64,000 nt of DNA from Ostreococcus lucimarinus CCE9901 (Eukaryota; Chlorophyta; Mamiellophyceae; Mamiellales; Bathycoccaceae), in assembly GCF_000092065.1 (NCBI RefSeq), contig NC_009361.1, positions 248,001 through 312,000 on the forward strand. The letters are read 5' to 3'. Both the position numbers and the translations under genes were made by a program. The notes under the pieces were generated by a model, which had not been told where the DNA came from, ran no database searches, and worked only from the letters and a program-made list of their open reading frames with translations. Shown here in pieces: positions 29,990-40,300 of this stretch (its first letter is position 1; every line of letters starts with the position of its first letter).

Positions 29990-31930
29990 ATGGCGACGGC
30001 GGCCGCGCGCGCCGATGCGGACGCGCGCGACGCGCGCGACGCGCGCGCGTCGACGCGCGACGGCGAGACGACGACGACGCGCGAGGACCGCGCGAAAAGG
30101 GGCGCGACGCGACGACGACGCGAGGCGCTGCTTGGCATGGTGTTGGCGTGCGTCGTCGCTCGCTTCGCGCGCGTCGGCGCGGACGACGGCGCGGAATCGA
30201 GCGAGAGCGGTGGAGGCGGCGTCGCGGAAGCGGCGCTTGGGATCGAGCGCGACGCGCGGTGGGGCGCGGCGCGCGGGATGGCGAGTTTGAACGCGAAGCG
30301 AGTGCACTTTCGATCGGAGGGCGAGCGGGCGGCGCTCGGGGCGGCGCCGGACGGCGCGAAAGACGCGAGCGATGGTTTCGAGATGACGATGACGGAGTTT
30401 GAGCATTACATGCGATTGCACGGGAAGAGTAAGCAGACGTACTGCAGTCGAAGGGAGGGGGGGGCGGCGCAAGACGTGCGCGCGTGCGAGGCGACGTTGA
30501 GTCGCGCCGAGGCGAGTTTCCGACGTAATCAGAGGATCGTGGCGCAACATAACGCCGATCCGTCGAATACGTTCAAGTTGCGGCTTAACAAATTCGCGGA
30601 TGTGGACTCGGAAGATTTTCAGGCATCGCAGCTCAGGTATAGCGCGCGTCCGATGTCCAAGTTGCGCTCGCACCATCAAAACGCCAAGCGCTTTGCGCGT
30701 CACTTCGCGAGCGGAATGTTGGGGCAATCGGACGTCGATCGAACGGAGTTTCCAAAGCGTTTCAATTGGAAAGACGTTCCCAACGTCATGGGCCGCGTGC
30801 ATAATCAAAAGCAAGACTGCGCCTCTTGCTGGGCGTACGTGACGACCGATATTCTCGAGTCGCTCATGGTGATTAGAAAGGTCACGCCCGTGCACGAGGA
30901 ACTGGCAGTGGACGAACTCATCAACTGCGACACGTATGACAGTGGATGTGCCACGGGGAACATGTTTACCGCTTTCGAGTGGATCGAGACAAAAGGCGGC
31001 ATCGCGACGAATAAGAATTTCAATGGCCTTCTCGACGGCATCAGCAAGAAGCCTGAGTCGTGGTTTTCGAAAGTTCAGGCGCACGCGGGACCCATCGGCT
31101 ATGCGAACGATGACTTAGCGCCCGAGTTTTCAACGAGGCCCGAACCTCACTTTGAATCGGCGCTGAAGGTTGAACCGGGCGTGACGCTGGAGAAGGTGCA
31201 AGAACAAATGTGCATGGCCAGCGAGAAACCCGACTGGCCGCGGGTAGCGCAAGTGCACGGCTACTGCGAGCTTTCTCTGAGTGGAGGCGAGAAAGAGCTC
31301 ATGCATGCGTTGTCTAAATCACCGGTTGCGATCGGGGTCAACGCCAACAAGAAGTTTCAGTTGTACGACAGAGGTATTTTGCGCTTGAAGGATTGTCCTC
31401 CAGCGCCGCATACGTCAGAGACCATGTACACGGCCATCAACCACGCCGCTTTACTCACGGGCTGGGGCGAAGAAAAGATGCCTAACGGTGAAGTTGTCAA
31501 GTACTGGGAGGTGAAGAATAGTTTTGGCTCGGACTGGGGTGAAGGTGGTTACTTTCGCGTCGAACGCGGACCCGTGACGGCGGAAGGGCTTGGAACTTGC
31601 GGTATGTATTTCGAGAGCGTTTACCCGATCGTCGACGAGAAAGAGGCGCGCGCGCAAGAGTGCGTTCCGGGTGCGACGTTTCGCAGGGATTACTATCGCG
31701 CTCTTATGGGCGGGGCGGCGCAGCAAGGACGTTCGTTCATGCAGTTTTTCGATTCGAACGACGACGCCATGGCGGTCCGCCTTGCCCTTCTTGTCGCCGC
31801 GGGATTTGTGATGACTGTGACGCTCGTGACTCGCGTTACGAGGATGGTGAAGCGTACGTGCGCACCACAAGAAGGGCGTGCACCGCTGCTCGATTCGAAT
31901 GGCGCTCGCCGCGGGTCCGACTTGGTATAG
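29990..31930 (+). CDS. papain-family (C1A) protease with C-terminal membrane anchor
   Basis: A 646-residue cathepsin-like protein. An N-terminal hydrophobic stretch (ALLGMVLACVVARFA, about 47-61) is a signal or anchor; the Met at residue 50 (30137) would give a shorter signal peptide. An I29 inhibitor propeptide follows (FEHYMRLHGKSKQTYC to LRLNKFADVDSEDF). The mature enzyme has catalytic C280 in DCASCWAY, H485 in INHAALLTGWG and N510 in VKNSFGSDWG, with Gln273 as the oxyanion residue. After the protease comes a transmembrane helix (LALLVAAGFVMTVTLVT) and a cytosolic tail ending near APLLDSNG, which includes a dileucine-type signal. Mature-domain inserts lengthen it relative to cathepsin L. 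A vacuolar/lysosomal membrane-bound protease is inferred. A paralogue lies at 34.8 kb. Confidence 0.92.
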   Translation: MATAAARADADARDARDARASTRDGETTTTREDRAKRGATRRRREALLGMVLACVVARFARVGADDGAESSESGGGGVAEAALGIERDARWGAARGMASLNAKRVHFRSEGERAALGAAPDGAKDASDGFEMTMTEFEHYMRLHGKSKQTYCSRREGGAAQDVRACEATLSRAEASFRRNQRIVAQHNADPSNTFKLRLNKFADVDSEDFQASQLRYSARPMSKLRSHHQNAKRFARHFASGMLGQSDVDRTEFPKRFNWKDVPNVMGRVHNQKQDCASCWAYVTTDILESLMVIRKVTPVHEELAVDELINCDTYDSGCATGNMFTAFEWIETKGGIATNKNFNGLLDGISKKPESWFSKVQAHAGPIGYANDDLAPEFSTRPEPHFESALKVEPGVTLEKVQEQMCMASEKPDWPRVAQVHGYCELSLSGGEKELMHALSKSPVAIGVNANKKFQLYDRGILRLKDCPPAPHTSETMYTAINHAALLTGWGEEKMPNGEVVKYWEVKNSFGSDWGEGGYFRVERGPVTAEGLGTCGMYFESVYPIVDEKEARAQECVPGATFRRDYYRALMGGAAQQGRSFMQFFDSNDDAMAVRLALLVAAGFVMTVTLVTRVTRMVKRTCAPQEGRAPLLDSNGARRGSDLV

Positions 31931-32069
31931 CGCCGCTCGCGAGGATTGAGGATTAGATAGGCTGTAATTCATCGACACTTGTCGTCGTCGTCTTGTTTTA
32001 CATGTCGTTTGCGGGATATTGAAAGATTACTTGTAGCAGCTGCGAGAATAATAGTTGCGAGTGTGCGGA

Positions 32070-33092
32070 TCAAGTCGAGTCTTCATCGAAGCTGTCTTGA
32101 TCCAACGTGCAGTCCTCCGTAAAACAGGTGCCGGTTTCTTCTTCGACTGCTTTTGTTGCTAGTTTCCCGACGTACCCGGCGCTAAAGATCGCCAAACCGA
32201 CGCCAAAGAGAGTTGATAAGACGGCACTTCCACCTAGCGCGCCCTCGGCGACCTGTCTCGTGGCCGTGCCCGCGGATACGTACGCAAACGTTCCAGGCAT
32301 CATTCCGAAAAAGGAACCGACGACGTAAGACCTGAACTTCACCGACGTCAAGCCGTAGAGATAGTTGCTCAGAGCGAACGGCATCAGCGGTGAAAGACGC
32401 ATGATGGCGACGACGCGCAAACTGTCCTCTCCGATCGCCTTATCGATCGCCTTGAACTTGGGATATTTTTCCGCCAGGCTCATCACCTTGTCGCGCGCGA
32501 CGTATCTGGAAATCAAAAAAGCGATAGCCGCCGCGATCGTCGCCGCCGTCGTCACGAGCAACGTGCCCGAGTACGTGCCGAACAACGCTCCAGCGGACAT
32601 GGTGAGCGGAAACGCCGGCACCGCCAAGACTTCCAGCGCGACGTATCCCATCAAAAACAACGCGTACCCCGTCGGCCCGAGCGACTCGATGTAATCCGTA
32701 AACGCACCCAGCGAGGCGAACAGCTCATCCTTGTACGTCAACCCCGCCGCCGCGAGCAAGACGACGACCATCGCGGCCAAAACGTACCCAAAGTTATTCC
32801 TCTTGCCCTCCTCGCTCGCCGCCGCCGCGCTCTCCGCGCCCTCGCTCGTCTCCGCGAGCAGACTCGCCAGCTCCACGTCATCCATCTCCGTCTGCACCGC
32901 GTCCGCGGCGAACCACCGTCGTCCATCTCCCGCGCCTTTCATCGCCCGCACCCACGCGACGTCGCGCCTCCTTCCCGCGCGCGTCGCCGCGTCTCCGTTC
33001 GCGCGTCGTCCCCGCGCGCGTCCCGTCTCCCGCCTCCCCAGCGTCCCCGTTCGCATCCGCGCGCGCACGACCGTCGTCGTCGCCATCGCCAT
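32070..33092 (-). CDS. VTT-domain (DedA/TMEM41/SNARE-associated) membrane protein, probably plastid
   Basis: From the Met at 33092 (MAMATTTVVRARMR) the product is 340 residues. The first 60-70 are Arg/Ala/Thr-rich without early acidic residues, which is transit-peptide-like. The VTT core follows a leading helix (GYVLAAMVVVLLAAAGL). It includes EVLAVPAFPLTMSAGALFG, the glycine-rich re-entrant region, FLISRYVARDKV and RLSPLMPFALSNYLYGLTSV, the hallmark [F/Y]xxx[R]xxPxxPxxxxN motif of DedA proteins. The tail is acidic (DCTLDQDSFDEDST). Such proteins are lipid scramblases or transporters. The open frame runs upstream to 33446, but that extension is Arg-rich and lacks similarity. Confidence 0.85.
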   Translation of the reverse strand: MAMATTTVVRARMRTGTLGRRETGRARGRRANGDAATRAGRRRDVAWVRAMKGAGDGRRWFAADAVQTEMDDVELASLLAETSEGAESAAAASEEGKRNNFGYVLAAMVVVLLAAAGLTYKDELFASLGAFTDYIESLGPTGYALFLMGYVALEVLAVPAFPLTMSAGALFGTYSGTLLVTTAATIAAAIAFLISRYVARDKVMSLAEKYPKFKAIDKAIGEDSLRVVAIMRLSPLMPFALSNYLYGLTSVKFRSYVVGSFFGMMPGTFAYVSAGTATRQVAEGALGGSAVLSTLFGVGLAIFSAGYVGKLATKAVEEETGTCFTEDCTLDQDSFDEDST

Positions 33093-33579
33093 CGCTCGCG
33101 TCGTCGCGCGCGTCGTCACCGCGTCCGCGTCTCGTCCGTTCGCGCGCCGTCCGTCGCGCGTCGCTCGCGTCGTCCGTCGTCCGTCGTGGATAAGCGCTCG
33201 CGCGCGCGCGCCTTCGCGTATCCCGTCGCGTCGTCGCCGCGCGCGCGACTCGACGGCGCGCGCGCGCGGTTCGCGTCGATCGGCGCTCGCGTCGAGGCGC
33301 TCACCGTCGGCGTCGCGCGTCGCGCGGTGGCGCCGACGTCGGCGTCGACGCGAATCCGCGGTCGCGACGTCGACGGGATGTCGCGCGTTCGAGGCGCGTT
33401 TAGCGCCATGTAAGTCATATATGCGTTGTTTTATGTACTCGGACATTCGGGTCAGGTATTTCAGTGATACTGCTTTTAGTACGTGAAAAGACGCCCACCG
33501 TCGGCGACGCGCGACGCCGACGGCGCGCGAGAGCGGCGCGCGCGCGACGCGTCGAGGCGGTCGACGCGACGACGCGTCG
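33093..33579. other. intergenic region between divergent VTT and UAA genes
   Basis: This 487-bp stretch has only overlapping Arg-rich frames on both strands and no recognisable protein. A short AT-rich island at about 33410-33480 separates two GC-rich blocks and may contain the promoter of one or both genes. I see nothing else. Confidence 0.4.
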
Positions 33580-34692
33580 ATGTCCGCGCGCGCGGCGCGA
33601 TGCGCGGTGGCGGTGGTGGGGATATTCGTCGCGTTCAGTTACTTTGCGCTCGCGCAGGAGGACGTGTACAAGAAGCGATACGGCGGCGCGCGGTTCGCGG
33701 CGACGTTCTTCGTGCTCGCGTGCGAGCGGTTGGTGAACGTGATGGTGGCCGCGATCGGGCTGGGCGCGTGCGGGGGCTCGGGGGCGCGATTGGCGCGAGG
33801 GGAGATTTTCCAGAGCGGGGCGTCGCAGACGCTCGCGATGGCGGCGAGTAACGAGGCGCTGCGGTACGTGTCGTACCCGACGCAAGTGCTCGGGAAGTCG
33901 TGTAAGATGGTGCCCGTGATGGTTGGGGGGATGGTGCTCGGTGGGCGCACGTTCACGGCGTCGCAGTACGCGCAGGTGGTTTTCGTGACGCTGGGCGTGG
34001 CGATTTTCAATTTCGGCGCCGACACGAAGAAGACGAGCGGAAACGATAGCGCGTACGGGTTGTCGCTCATCGCGATTTCGCTCGTCATGGATGCCGTAAC
34101 GGGTGGGTTGCAAGATCGCGTCAAGCGCACGACGAAGGCGTTGAATCCGCGAGCCGGTGCGAGCGCGAAGCCGAGCGTGTACGAGAGCATGTTGTACACA
34201 AATTTGAGCGGTTTCGTCGTCGCCTTGGGCTTTGCTTTCGCCACTGGACAGCTCACGAGTGGCGTGCGGTCGTGCGTGGCGCACGTTGCGCTCGCGAGAG
34301 CCGTTCTCGTGTACTCTCTCGCCAGCGCTGTCGGACAGGTGTTCATTTATTACACGATTACGCACTTCGACGTCCTCGTGCTCACCACGGTGACGACGAC
34401 TCGAAAAATCTTCTCCACCGTCATCTCCGTCTTCCGTGACCCTAGCAACGCGCTCAACCGAATCCAATGGTTCGGTTGCTCATTGGTCTTTACATTCCTT
34501 GCCCTGGACGTCGTCGCCGCTGCGTTTCGTCCGCGCCATTCCGCGCCCGCGGCGGCGACAGCCGCTCGCCGGGCGCCGTCTTCTCGTCGCGCCGAGCGCG
34601 ATACCGATACCGATCGCGCGGCGGCGGCGATCGGATCCGCGCGATCGACATCATCCCGTCGTCGTCATTCGTCTCGCAGATCCTCGTCGTGA
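33580..34692 (+). CDS. UAA-family nucleotide-sugar transporter (SLC35B1-like)
   Basis: The 370-residue polypeptide has about ten hydrophobic helices. The diagnostic blocks are ALRYVSYPTQVLGKSCKMVP followed by VMVGGMVLG, SLVMDAVTGGLQDR, and LVLTTVTTTRKIFSTVIS in the penultimate helix pair, all typical of SLC35B1/UDP-galactose transporter homologue 1. These proteins exchange nucleotide sugars or ATP across ER/Golgi membranes. Instead of a dilysine retrieval signal it has a 60-residue Arg/Ser-rich tail (ending RRSSS) that looks like GC-driven extension. It could supply sugar donors for secretory glycosylation. No link to the GT48 gene is shown. Confidence 0.9.
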   Translation: MSARAARCAVAVVGIFVAFSYFALAQEDVYKKRYGGARFAATFFVLACERLVNVMVAAIGLGACGGSGARLARGEIFQSGASQTLAMAASNEALRYVSYPTQVLGKSCKMVPVMVGGMVLGGRTFTASQYAQVVFVTLGVAIFNFGADTKKTSGNDSAYGLSLIAISLVMDAVTGGLQDRVKRTTKALNPRAGASAKPSVYESMLYTNLSGFVVALGFAFATGQLTSGVRSCVAHVALARAVLVYSLASAVGQVFIYYTITHFDVLVLTTVTTTRKIFSTVISVFRDPSNALNRIQWFGCSLVFTFLALDVVAAAFRPRHSAPAAATAARRAPSSRRAERDTDTDRAAAAIGSARSTSSRRRHSSRRSSS

Positions 34693-34809
34693 GTGCGCCG
34701 GACGCAACACGAGTGATGTAATAAACTTATTCACCGCGCGTCGAAGGCCCCTCGCAGTGGTGTAACACCATCCCTGCTGATCATCACCATCATTGAACGA
34801 CGCGCCGTC

Positions 34810-36510
34810 ATGGGCCGAAGGCGCGAACGTGCGTCAGCGCCCGCGGTGGTCGCAACCGCGCTCGCCGCGCTCGCATTCACATCGCAACCCGCGCGCGCGG
34901 CGCGCGCGGCGCGCGCGGCGCCGAACGACCCGCGCAAAATCATCCCGGGGCTGCGCCACGAGCGCGAGTTTCAACGCTACGTTGAAAAGTATGCGAAGAA
35001 TTACTGCGATGCCGACGCGAGCGAGGCGGCGTGCGCCGCGTCGTTGCGCAGACAGAAAGTCTACTACGCGAATATGGTGCGATACGAGGCGCACAACGCG
35101 GATTCGGCGCACAAGTTTCAGTTGAAAGAGACGAAGTTTAGCGATCTCACGGAGGAAGAATTCGCCGCGAGGGTGTTGACGTATAAACCGAGGCGACAGT
35201 TTGGTGAAACGATGCTGGGGAACTCGGAAGATGAGGTTAGCTCGACGTCCGCGCGCGTGGGCTACGAGGCGGCGGCGTTGAAGTCGCCCGCGGAGATCGC
35301 TGTGGCACGGAAGCATTCGCAGCGCGCGCGCGACCGCACTCAAAGGCGCGAGCGAAACCGGCTGCGTGGACATGTCGAAGACCACGGAGAAGTCGACGAT
35401 AGTGGACCGTTGGGTGATGCGGACCCATCGATTCCGGCCGCCTTTTCGTGGCGCACGCCGCCAGATGGATACGGAAACGTCGTCGGTGTGGTGCACGATC
35501 AAGAGGACTTGTGCGCGTCGTGCTGGGCGTTTGTCACCGCGGATTCCATCGCGAGCCGAATCGCAATCATAAACAAGGGCGACGACGCCCCGGCGTTAAG
35601 CGTGAAGCAGCTCATGGCATGCGATGCTGTTGATCACGGGTGTTCGACCGGGAACATGTACACCGCGTACGAATGGATCGGGCAATACGGCGGTATCAGC
35701 TCCAAGGCGGATTACAACGCGAAAGTACCAGGTGACCGAGACGACGCTCCGGATGCCAAGTGCGACGCGTCCGTCAAAAAAGTTTACGATACGCCGGCTA
35801 TGTGTGATTTAGCGCAAGTTGCCGGCGAAGAACCGCTTTATCGTGCGATCTTCGAGCGAGGTCCCGTCGCCGTTGGCATCAACGCAAACAAACTGCAGGC
35901 ATACGGCAGCGGCGTCATCATGTTGGATGACTGTAAGCCACTTGGTCGTGGTATTGAGTCCATCAATCACGCCGCACTTGTCGTTGGGTGGGGCACGACG
36001 GACGACGGGGTCAAATACTGGGAAATTAAAAACTCTTACGGCCCAGAGTGGGGCGACGAAGGATTCTTCAGGCTCGAGCGCGGTCGCATCGGCGAACACA
36101 AGTTCGGCACTTGCGGTCTTCTCTTTGAATCCGTCTACCCGGTCGTCACGAAGGCTGGCGATGCGACGTCGACTGACGCTCCGTGTGTGAAGGGATCAGT
36201 CCAAAAGCAAACGTACTATAGAAACGAGACGCTCAATCCGGGCTTGGGCGACGATGACGTTGAGGACGAGGCGCGCATCGGCGTCGCGCAGCGCCGCGCG
36301 CACCGAGCCCACGGTCACGCACACCGCGCGCGAAAAGCTCGCCTAGGCGACGCCGCTTCGTCGCACCTGACGACGCACACCGAAAACGTCGTCGCCGCGG
36401 CCGCCGCTCTGGCCTCGATCGCCGTCCTCGTCGCCGCGGTCGCTCATCGCCGCCGAGCGCGCCGGGACGCCGTCCCCGAATCCGCCGCGCTCCTCGCCGC
36501 CGAGCCTTGA
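34810..36510 (+). CDS. papain-family (C1A) protease with C-terminal membrane anchor, paralogue
   Basis: The 566-residue product has a signal peptide (VVATALAALAFTSQPARA, about 13-30), an I29 propeptide (FQRYVEKYAKNYCDA to QLKETKFSDLTEEEF) and a mature C1A domain. Catalytic residues are C238 in LCASCWAF, H387 in INHAALVVGWG and N408 in IKNSYGPEWG. Between propeptide and mature domain is a basic linker rich in Arg/His (about 150-205) that probably holds the processing site. The C-terminus carries a His/Arg-rich segment, one transmembrane helix (VVAAAAALASIAVLVAAVA) and a short tail ending ALLAAEP. It shares CASCWA and the anchor architecture with the protease at 30 kb, so the two are likely local duplicates. 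Confidence 0.92.
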   Translation: MGRRRERASAPAVVATALAALAFTSQPARAARAARAAPNDPRKIIPGLRHEREFQRYVEKYAKNYCDADASEAACAASLRRQKVYYANMVRYEAHNADSAHKFQLKETKFSDLTEEEFAARVLTYKPRRQFGETMLGNSEDEVSSTSARVGYEAAALKSPAEIAVARKHSQRARDRTQRRERNRLRGHVEDHGEVDDSGPLGDADPSIPAAFSWRTPPDGYGNVVGVVHDQEDLCASCWAFVTADSIASRIAIINKGDDAPALSVKQLMACDAVDHGCSTGNMYTAYEWIGQYGGISSKADYNAKVPGDRDDAPDAKCDASVKKVYDTPAMCDLAQVAGEEPLYRAIFERGPVAVGINANKLQAYGSGVIMLDDCKPLGRGIESINHAALVVGWGTTDDGVKYWEIKNSYGPEWGDEGFFRLERGRIGEHKFGTCGLLFESVYPVVTKAGDATSTDAPCVKGSVQKQTYYRNETLNPGLGDDDVEDEARIGVAQRRAHRAHGHAHRARKARLGDAASSHLTTHTENVVAAAAALASIAVLVAAVAHRRRARRDAVPESAALLAAEP

Positions 36511-36689
36511 GATCGAGCCACGTGGTTTACGATCTGAAACAAATATCCATATTTTAGTTACATGTAGCAACACAACCGAACGCGAAACGATTGAGAAGAG
36601 CTTCCGCGGGCGAGTCCCGAGCCCGCCGCGCCGCCGCGAATGAATCCAGCACCGCCATCGCCCCGCATTACGCCGCGCGGCGCCCTCCG

Positions 36690-37295
36690 ATGGACTTCCT
36701 GCGCGACGTCGCGAACACCGTGGAGCGCGCCGTCACCGGCGCGTCCCCGCGCGCGCTCGATCTCCCGCAATGCGACGTCGCGTTCGTCTCAGAGACCATC
36801 GCCGAGTACGGGCGAATCTTGGCGCGCTCGAAAGACGTCGTAGTTCGCGACGCCGACCGCGCGACCGACGCCGAGGTGCGGCGCGCGCGATTCAACATGG
36901 TGTGGGCGCTGTGCCACAGCGGCGTCGAGGATCAGCTGAGACGAGGGACGCAAATGCTCGAGCGCGGCGCGAGCAACGGGGCGAACGCGGAGACGACGCT
37001 CGAGGCGAGGTGGCGAGTCGAATTCGGCGACGCGATGGAGGTCAGAGATGGGCATTACTTGCGAAGCGTGGCGTATTACGGGATGAGGGATTACGAGCGC
37101 GCGCGCGAAGCGGCGTTTGCGGCGCTGAAGTGTGACCCAGAATGTCGACAGGCGGCGGCGTTGCGCGAGGCCAGCGAAGAAGCGTTGGCGAGGGACGGAT
37201 TGGTCGGCGCGGGGGCGATCGCGGCGGCGGGACTGGCGATCTTAGGAGCGACGGCGGCGATCGCGGCCAACAGCGCGGGGGGGAGTCGACGATGA
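36690..37295 (+). CDS. FIS1: FIS1 mitochondrial/peroxisomal fission adaptor
   Basis: From MDFLRDVANTVE (36690) the product is 201 residues. The TPR-like helical bundle includes RFNMVWALCHSGVEDQLRRG, the FIS1 pattern of N-terminal helices. It continues with HYLRSVAYYGMRDYERAREA, which matches the YxLAxGxYRLxxYxxA repeat, and then KDGL-like ARDGLVGAGAIAAAGLAILG, the conserved start of the C-terminal anchor. A short basic tail (GGSRR) follows the membrane helix, as expected for tail anchoring in the outer mitochondrial or peroxisomal membrane, where FIS1 recruits dynamin. The upstream in-frame Met at 36591 would add an Arg-rich extension without similarity. Confidence 0.88.
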   Translation: MDFLRDVANTVERAVTGASPRALDLPQCDVAFVSETIAEYGRILARSKDVVVRDADRATDAEVRRARFNMVWALCHSGVEDQLRRGTQMLERGASNGANAETTLEARWRVEFGDAMEVRDGHYLRSVAYYGMRDYERAREAAFAALKCDPECRQAAALREASEEALARDGLVGAGAIAAAGLAILGATAAIAANSAGGSRR

Positions 37296-37359
37296 TGACG
37301 ATGATGGCGGTACTGTACGCTAGTAGTTCTAGAATGAAATTTCAACACGCGTTCACTTG

Positions 37360-40300
37360 CTATTTAATCGACGCCTTTTCTAACGTTTTTTTATATGAAC
37401 GAATGGAGTCTTTCCACACGGACACCTTTTTGTTTTCACACACCCATATCTCTTTCGCCACCTTATCGATCAATCTAAAGTCGTGACTAACGAGTACTAG
37501 ACCGCCTTTGTACTTGTTGATGGCGTCTGCGAGAGAGTCGATGCAATCGTGATCCAAGTGATTCGTCGGCTCGTCGAGAAGAAGCATGTTTGGGTTACCG
37601 AGACAAATCATGGCGAATACCAAACGTGATTTCTGTCCATCCGAAAGCGCGGCGATGGGATTGGTTTGTAAACGCCCGCTGATGCCGAACTTGCCCAAAT
37701 ACGACCGCCACTCGTCCGTCGGTTTTCGCATGTCATAATACGTCCCAGAGAAGAAATCCAAAGGCGACGCGCGCGGGTCCAGCACATCGACGCTGTGCTG
37801 ATGGTACCGCCCGATGCTGAGGTGGTGGTGTCGCGCGACTTCGCCTTCGCTCGCTTCGATATCACCCGTCATGAGCTTGAGAATTGTCGACTTACCCGCA
37901 CCGTTTGGGCCGACGAGCGCGATTCGAGAATCGCAATCCACTCCGAACTCCAGGTTTTCTAAAAGCATACCGAGCGAAGGATCCGCCGTGTGATATCGGA
38001 AGGAAACGTTCTTAAACGGAAGTACTGGCGGTGCGAGCTTGGCACAATCTGGGAACGTGAATTCGAAAGTTCTCTCCGCCGTCGGCGACGGCGTCAACCC
38101 GGCGGCTTCCATCTTGTCCAGAATCTTTTGTTTCGAGTTCGCCTGTTTCATCTTATCCGCGTAGGTACCGCAAGACGCGATGAATTCTTTCAGATGTTTG
38201 ATATCCGCTTGCTCTTTTTCGTACTGCTTCTGCTGAATAACCTCTTCCGCCGCGAGCGTGGCGCGAAACGTATCGAAGTCGCCCGTGTAGTACTTCAAAG
38301 TCTTGTTTGTGACTCTGATGACGTGCGAGCACACACCGTTGAGGAAGTCTTGCGAGTGCGAAATCACGACCAGGCACTTCTTATATTTTGACAGATGATC
38401 TTCGAGCCACACGCACGCGCTCAAATCTAAGTGATTCGTCGGCTCGTCGAGTAAAAGTAACGCCGGCGACGCCAAAAGAGCGCGCGCGAGAGAGACGCGC
38501 ATTCGCCAACCACCAGACAGCGCCTTTGTTTCGCGATTCATCATGACTTTATCGAATCCCAAATTGTGGAGAAGCTCCGCCGCCGTAGTTTCAAATTTAA
38601 CCGGATCGAGTTCCTCTAAACGCTCGTATATTCCCTGAAGGCGCTCGTCGCCGGGCCCGTTCGTCGTGAGAATTTCGCTCTCGATGGCTTGCAGGCGCGA
38701 AACTTCTTCGCGTATATGGTCCACAACAGCCTCGAGCGCGCTTCGCTCACTCGGTTCAGCTTCTTCGCGCAGATGATATATGTCAACGTGTGCGGGTACT
38801 TCTAGTTCGCGCTTCGCTATGGCTTCCAGAAGCATGGACTTGCCGCACCCATTCGGGCCTAATAAACCGTAGCGCCGTCCGACGTTGAGCTCCATCACGC
38901 AATCCTTGATGAGCTCGTTACCGTTCACGGACATAGAAACTTGCTCAAATCGTAAGTCTAGTGCGGTTTTACGTGAGACGAGCACACCTGAGACGCTTCG
39001 ATCGACGTCACCCTCGACGATTTTGCCGTCCGTCTTCGTCGCGTCTCCGGACTCATCTACGCTGGTGCCGTTCTTTTCCCCACGCCGACGTCGCGCGCCA
39101 CCTTTTCGACTTGCACCGACACCGCGAGCTTCATCCTCGCTCGAGGTCACCTTGCCTTGATATACACGCCAGGTATCTGAGCACACGTCTCCCACAAAGG
39201 ATGCGTTGTGGCTGATTGTCAACACGCCTCCCTTGAAACGCCTAAGCGCCGCAGTCAGGGCTGCTAACGTTTCGTTATCTAAGTAGTTTGTCGGCTCATC
39301 CAATGCAATAATATGCGGCTTCGTCCACATCGCGGCCGCGAGCACGAGTCTGGACTTCTGACCGCCAGACATGCGCTTAATTTTCCCGTCGGCGAGCTCT
39401 TGCGATATGCCAAAATCGCGCAAATGAGAATAAACCTCGCCACTTGTCAGAGGACGTATGTCCATCCCACTTTGTATGGCTTTCATCATTTCGTCGTAAT
39501 TTTTGCACATCTTCACGACGTAAGACACTTTGAGGAATCGTTTTGGTTCCCAGTGCGTGACGCCCACTCTGTCGCCGACTTTTTTCACCTCATAACACAG
39601 CTCGCCTCCCTTGACGGCGCGCCCGAGGATCTCGCACACGCTTCCACGCGACTGCTGCTCTACTTTTTCATCATCCGTGAGTGACATTGTGGACATTTTT
39701 GCTAATTCCTTATCTCGGCCTTGGTAAAAACGAGTTTGGATGTACTCCTTGGGCGACATGTCAAGGTGCGCTTGCAAGTGGTGCATCGAGTGCTGCGCAA
39801 TGTAAGCGATGCGCAGGTTATGGTGCTTCCAGATAGAGCCACCCGTCGGCTCGAGCTCACCGACGATATTTTTCATGAGTGTCGTCTTACCCGCGCCGTT
39901 CGCACCGACGACGGCGACGCGACTGCTGAGATACATTCGAGTGTACACGCCGCTCAAGACTTGATTGTTTGGGTACGCGAAACTCAGGTCCTCAAGACGC
40001 GCGACGACTTGCGTCTTGCTCTTGATGCCATCCAGTGGCCCGGGATCGGGGAACACGATTGCCGCCGAACTAGGTTGCTCACGCGCGGCGCGCGCTGAGC
40101 TCATCCTCGATGATCCTCCGGCCAGTGCCGATGACGTGTCGACGCCTCGAATGGCGGTGACTAACCCGGCGGTGTTTTCTAACCTGTTCGCCTCGCTCGC
40201 CGCGCGACGACGACCGTTCGATTCGTTCTGCCCAGAGTCGACGATAACTCCACTTTCGTTCGAAGTCGCCACGATTTGGTCCACCATGTCCTTTTTCATT

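Noticed and set aside
33093-33446. N-terminal extension of the VTT protein to 33446
   Set aside because: Arg-rich translation without similarity; the Met at 33092 begins a transit-like peptide of normal length.
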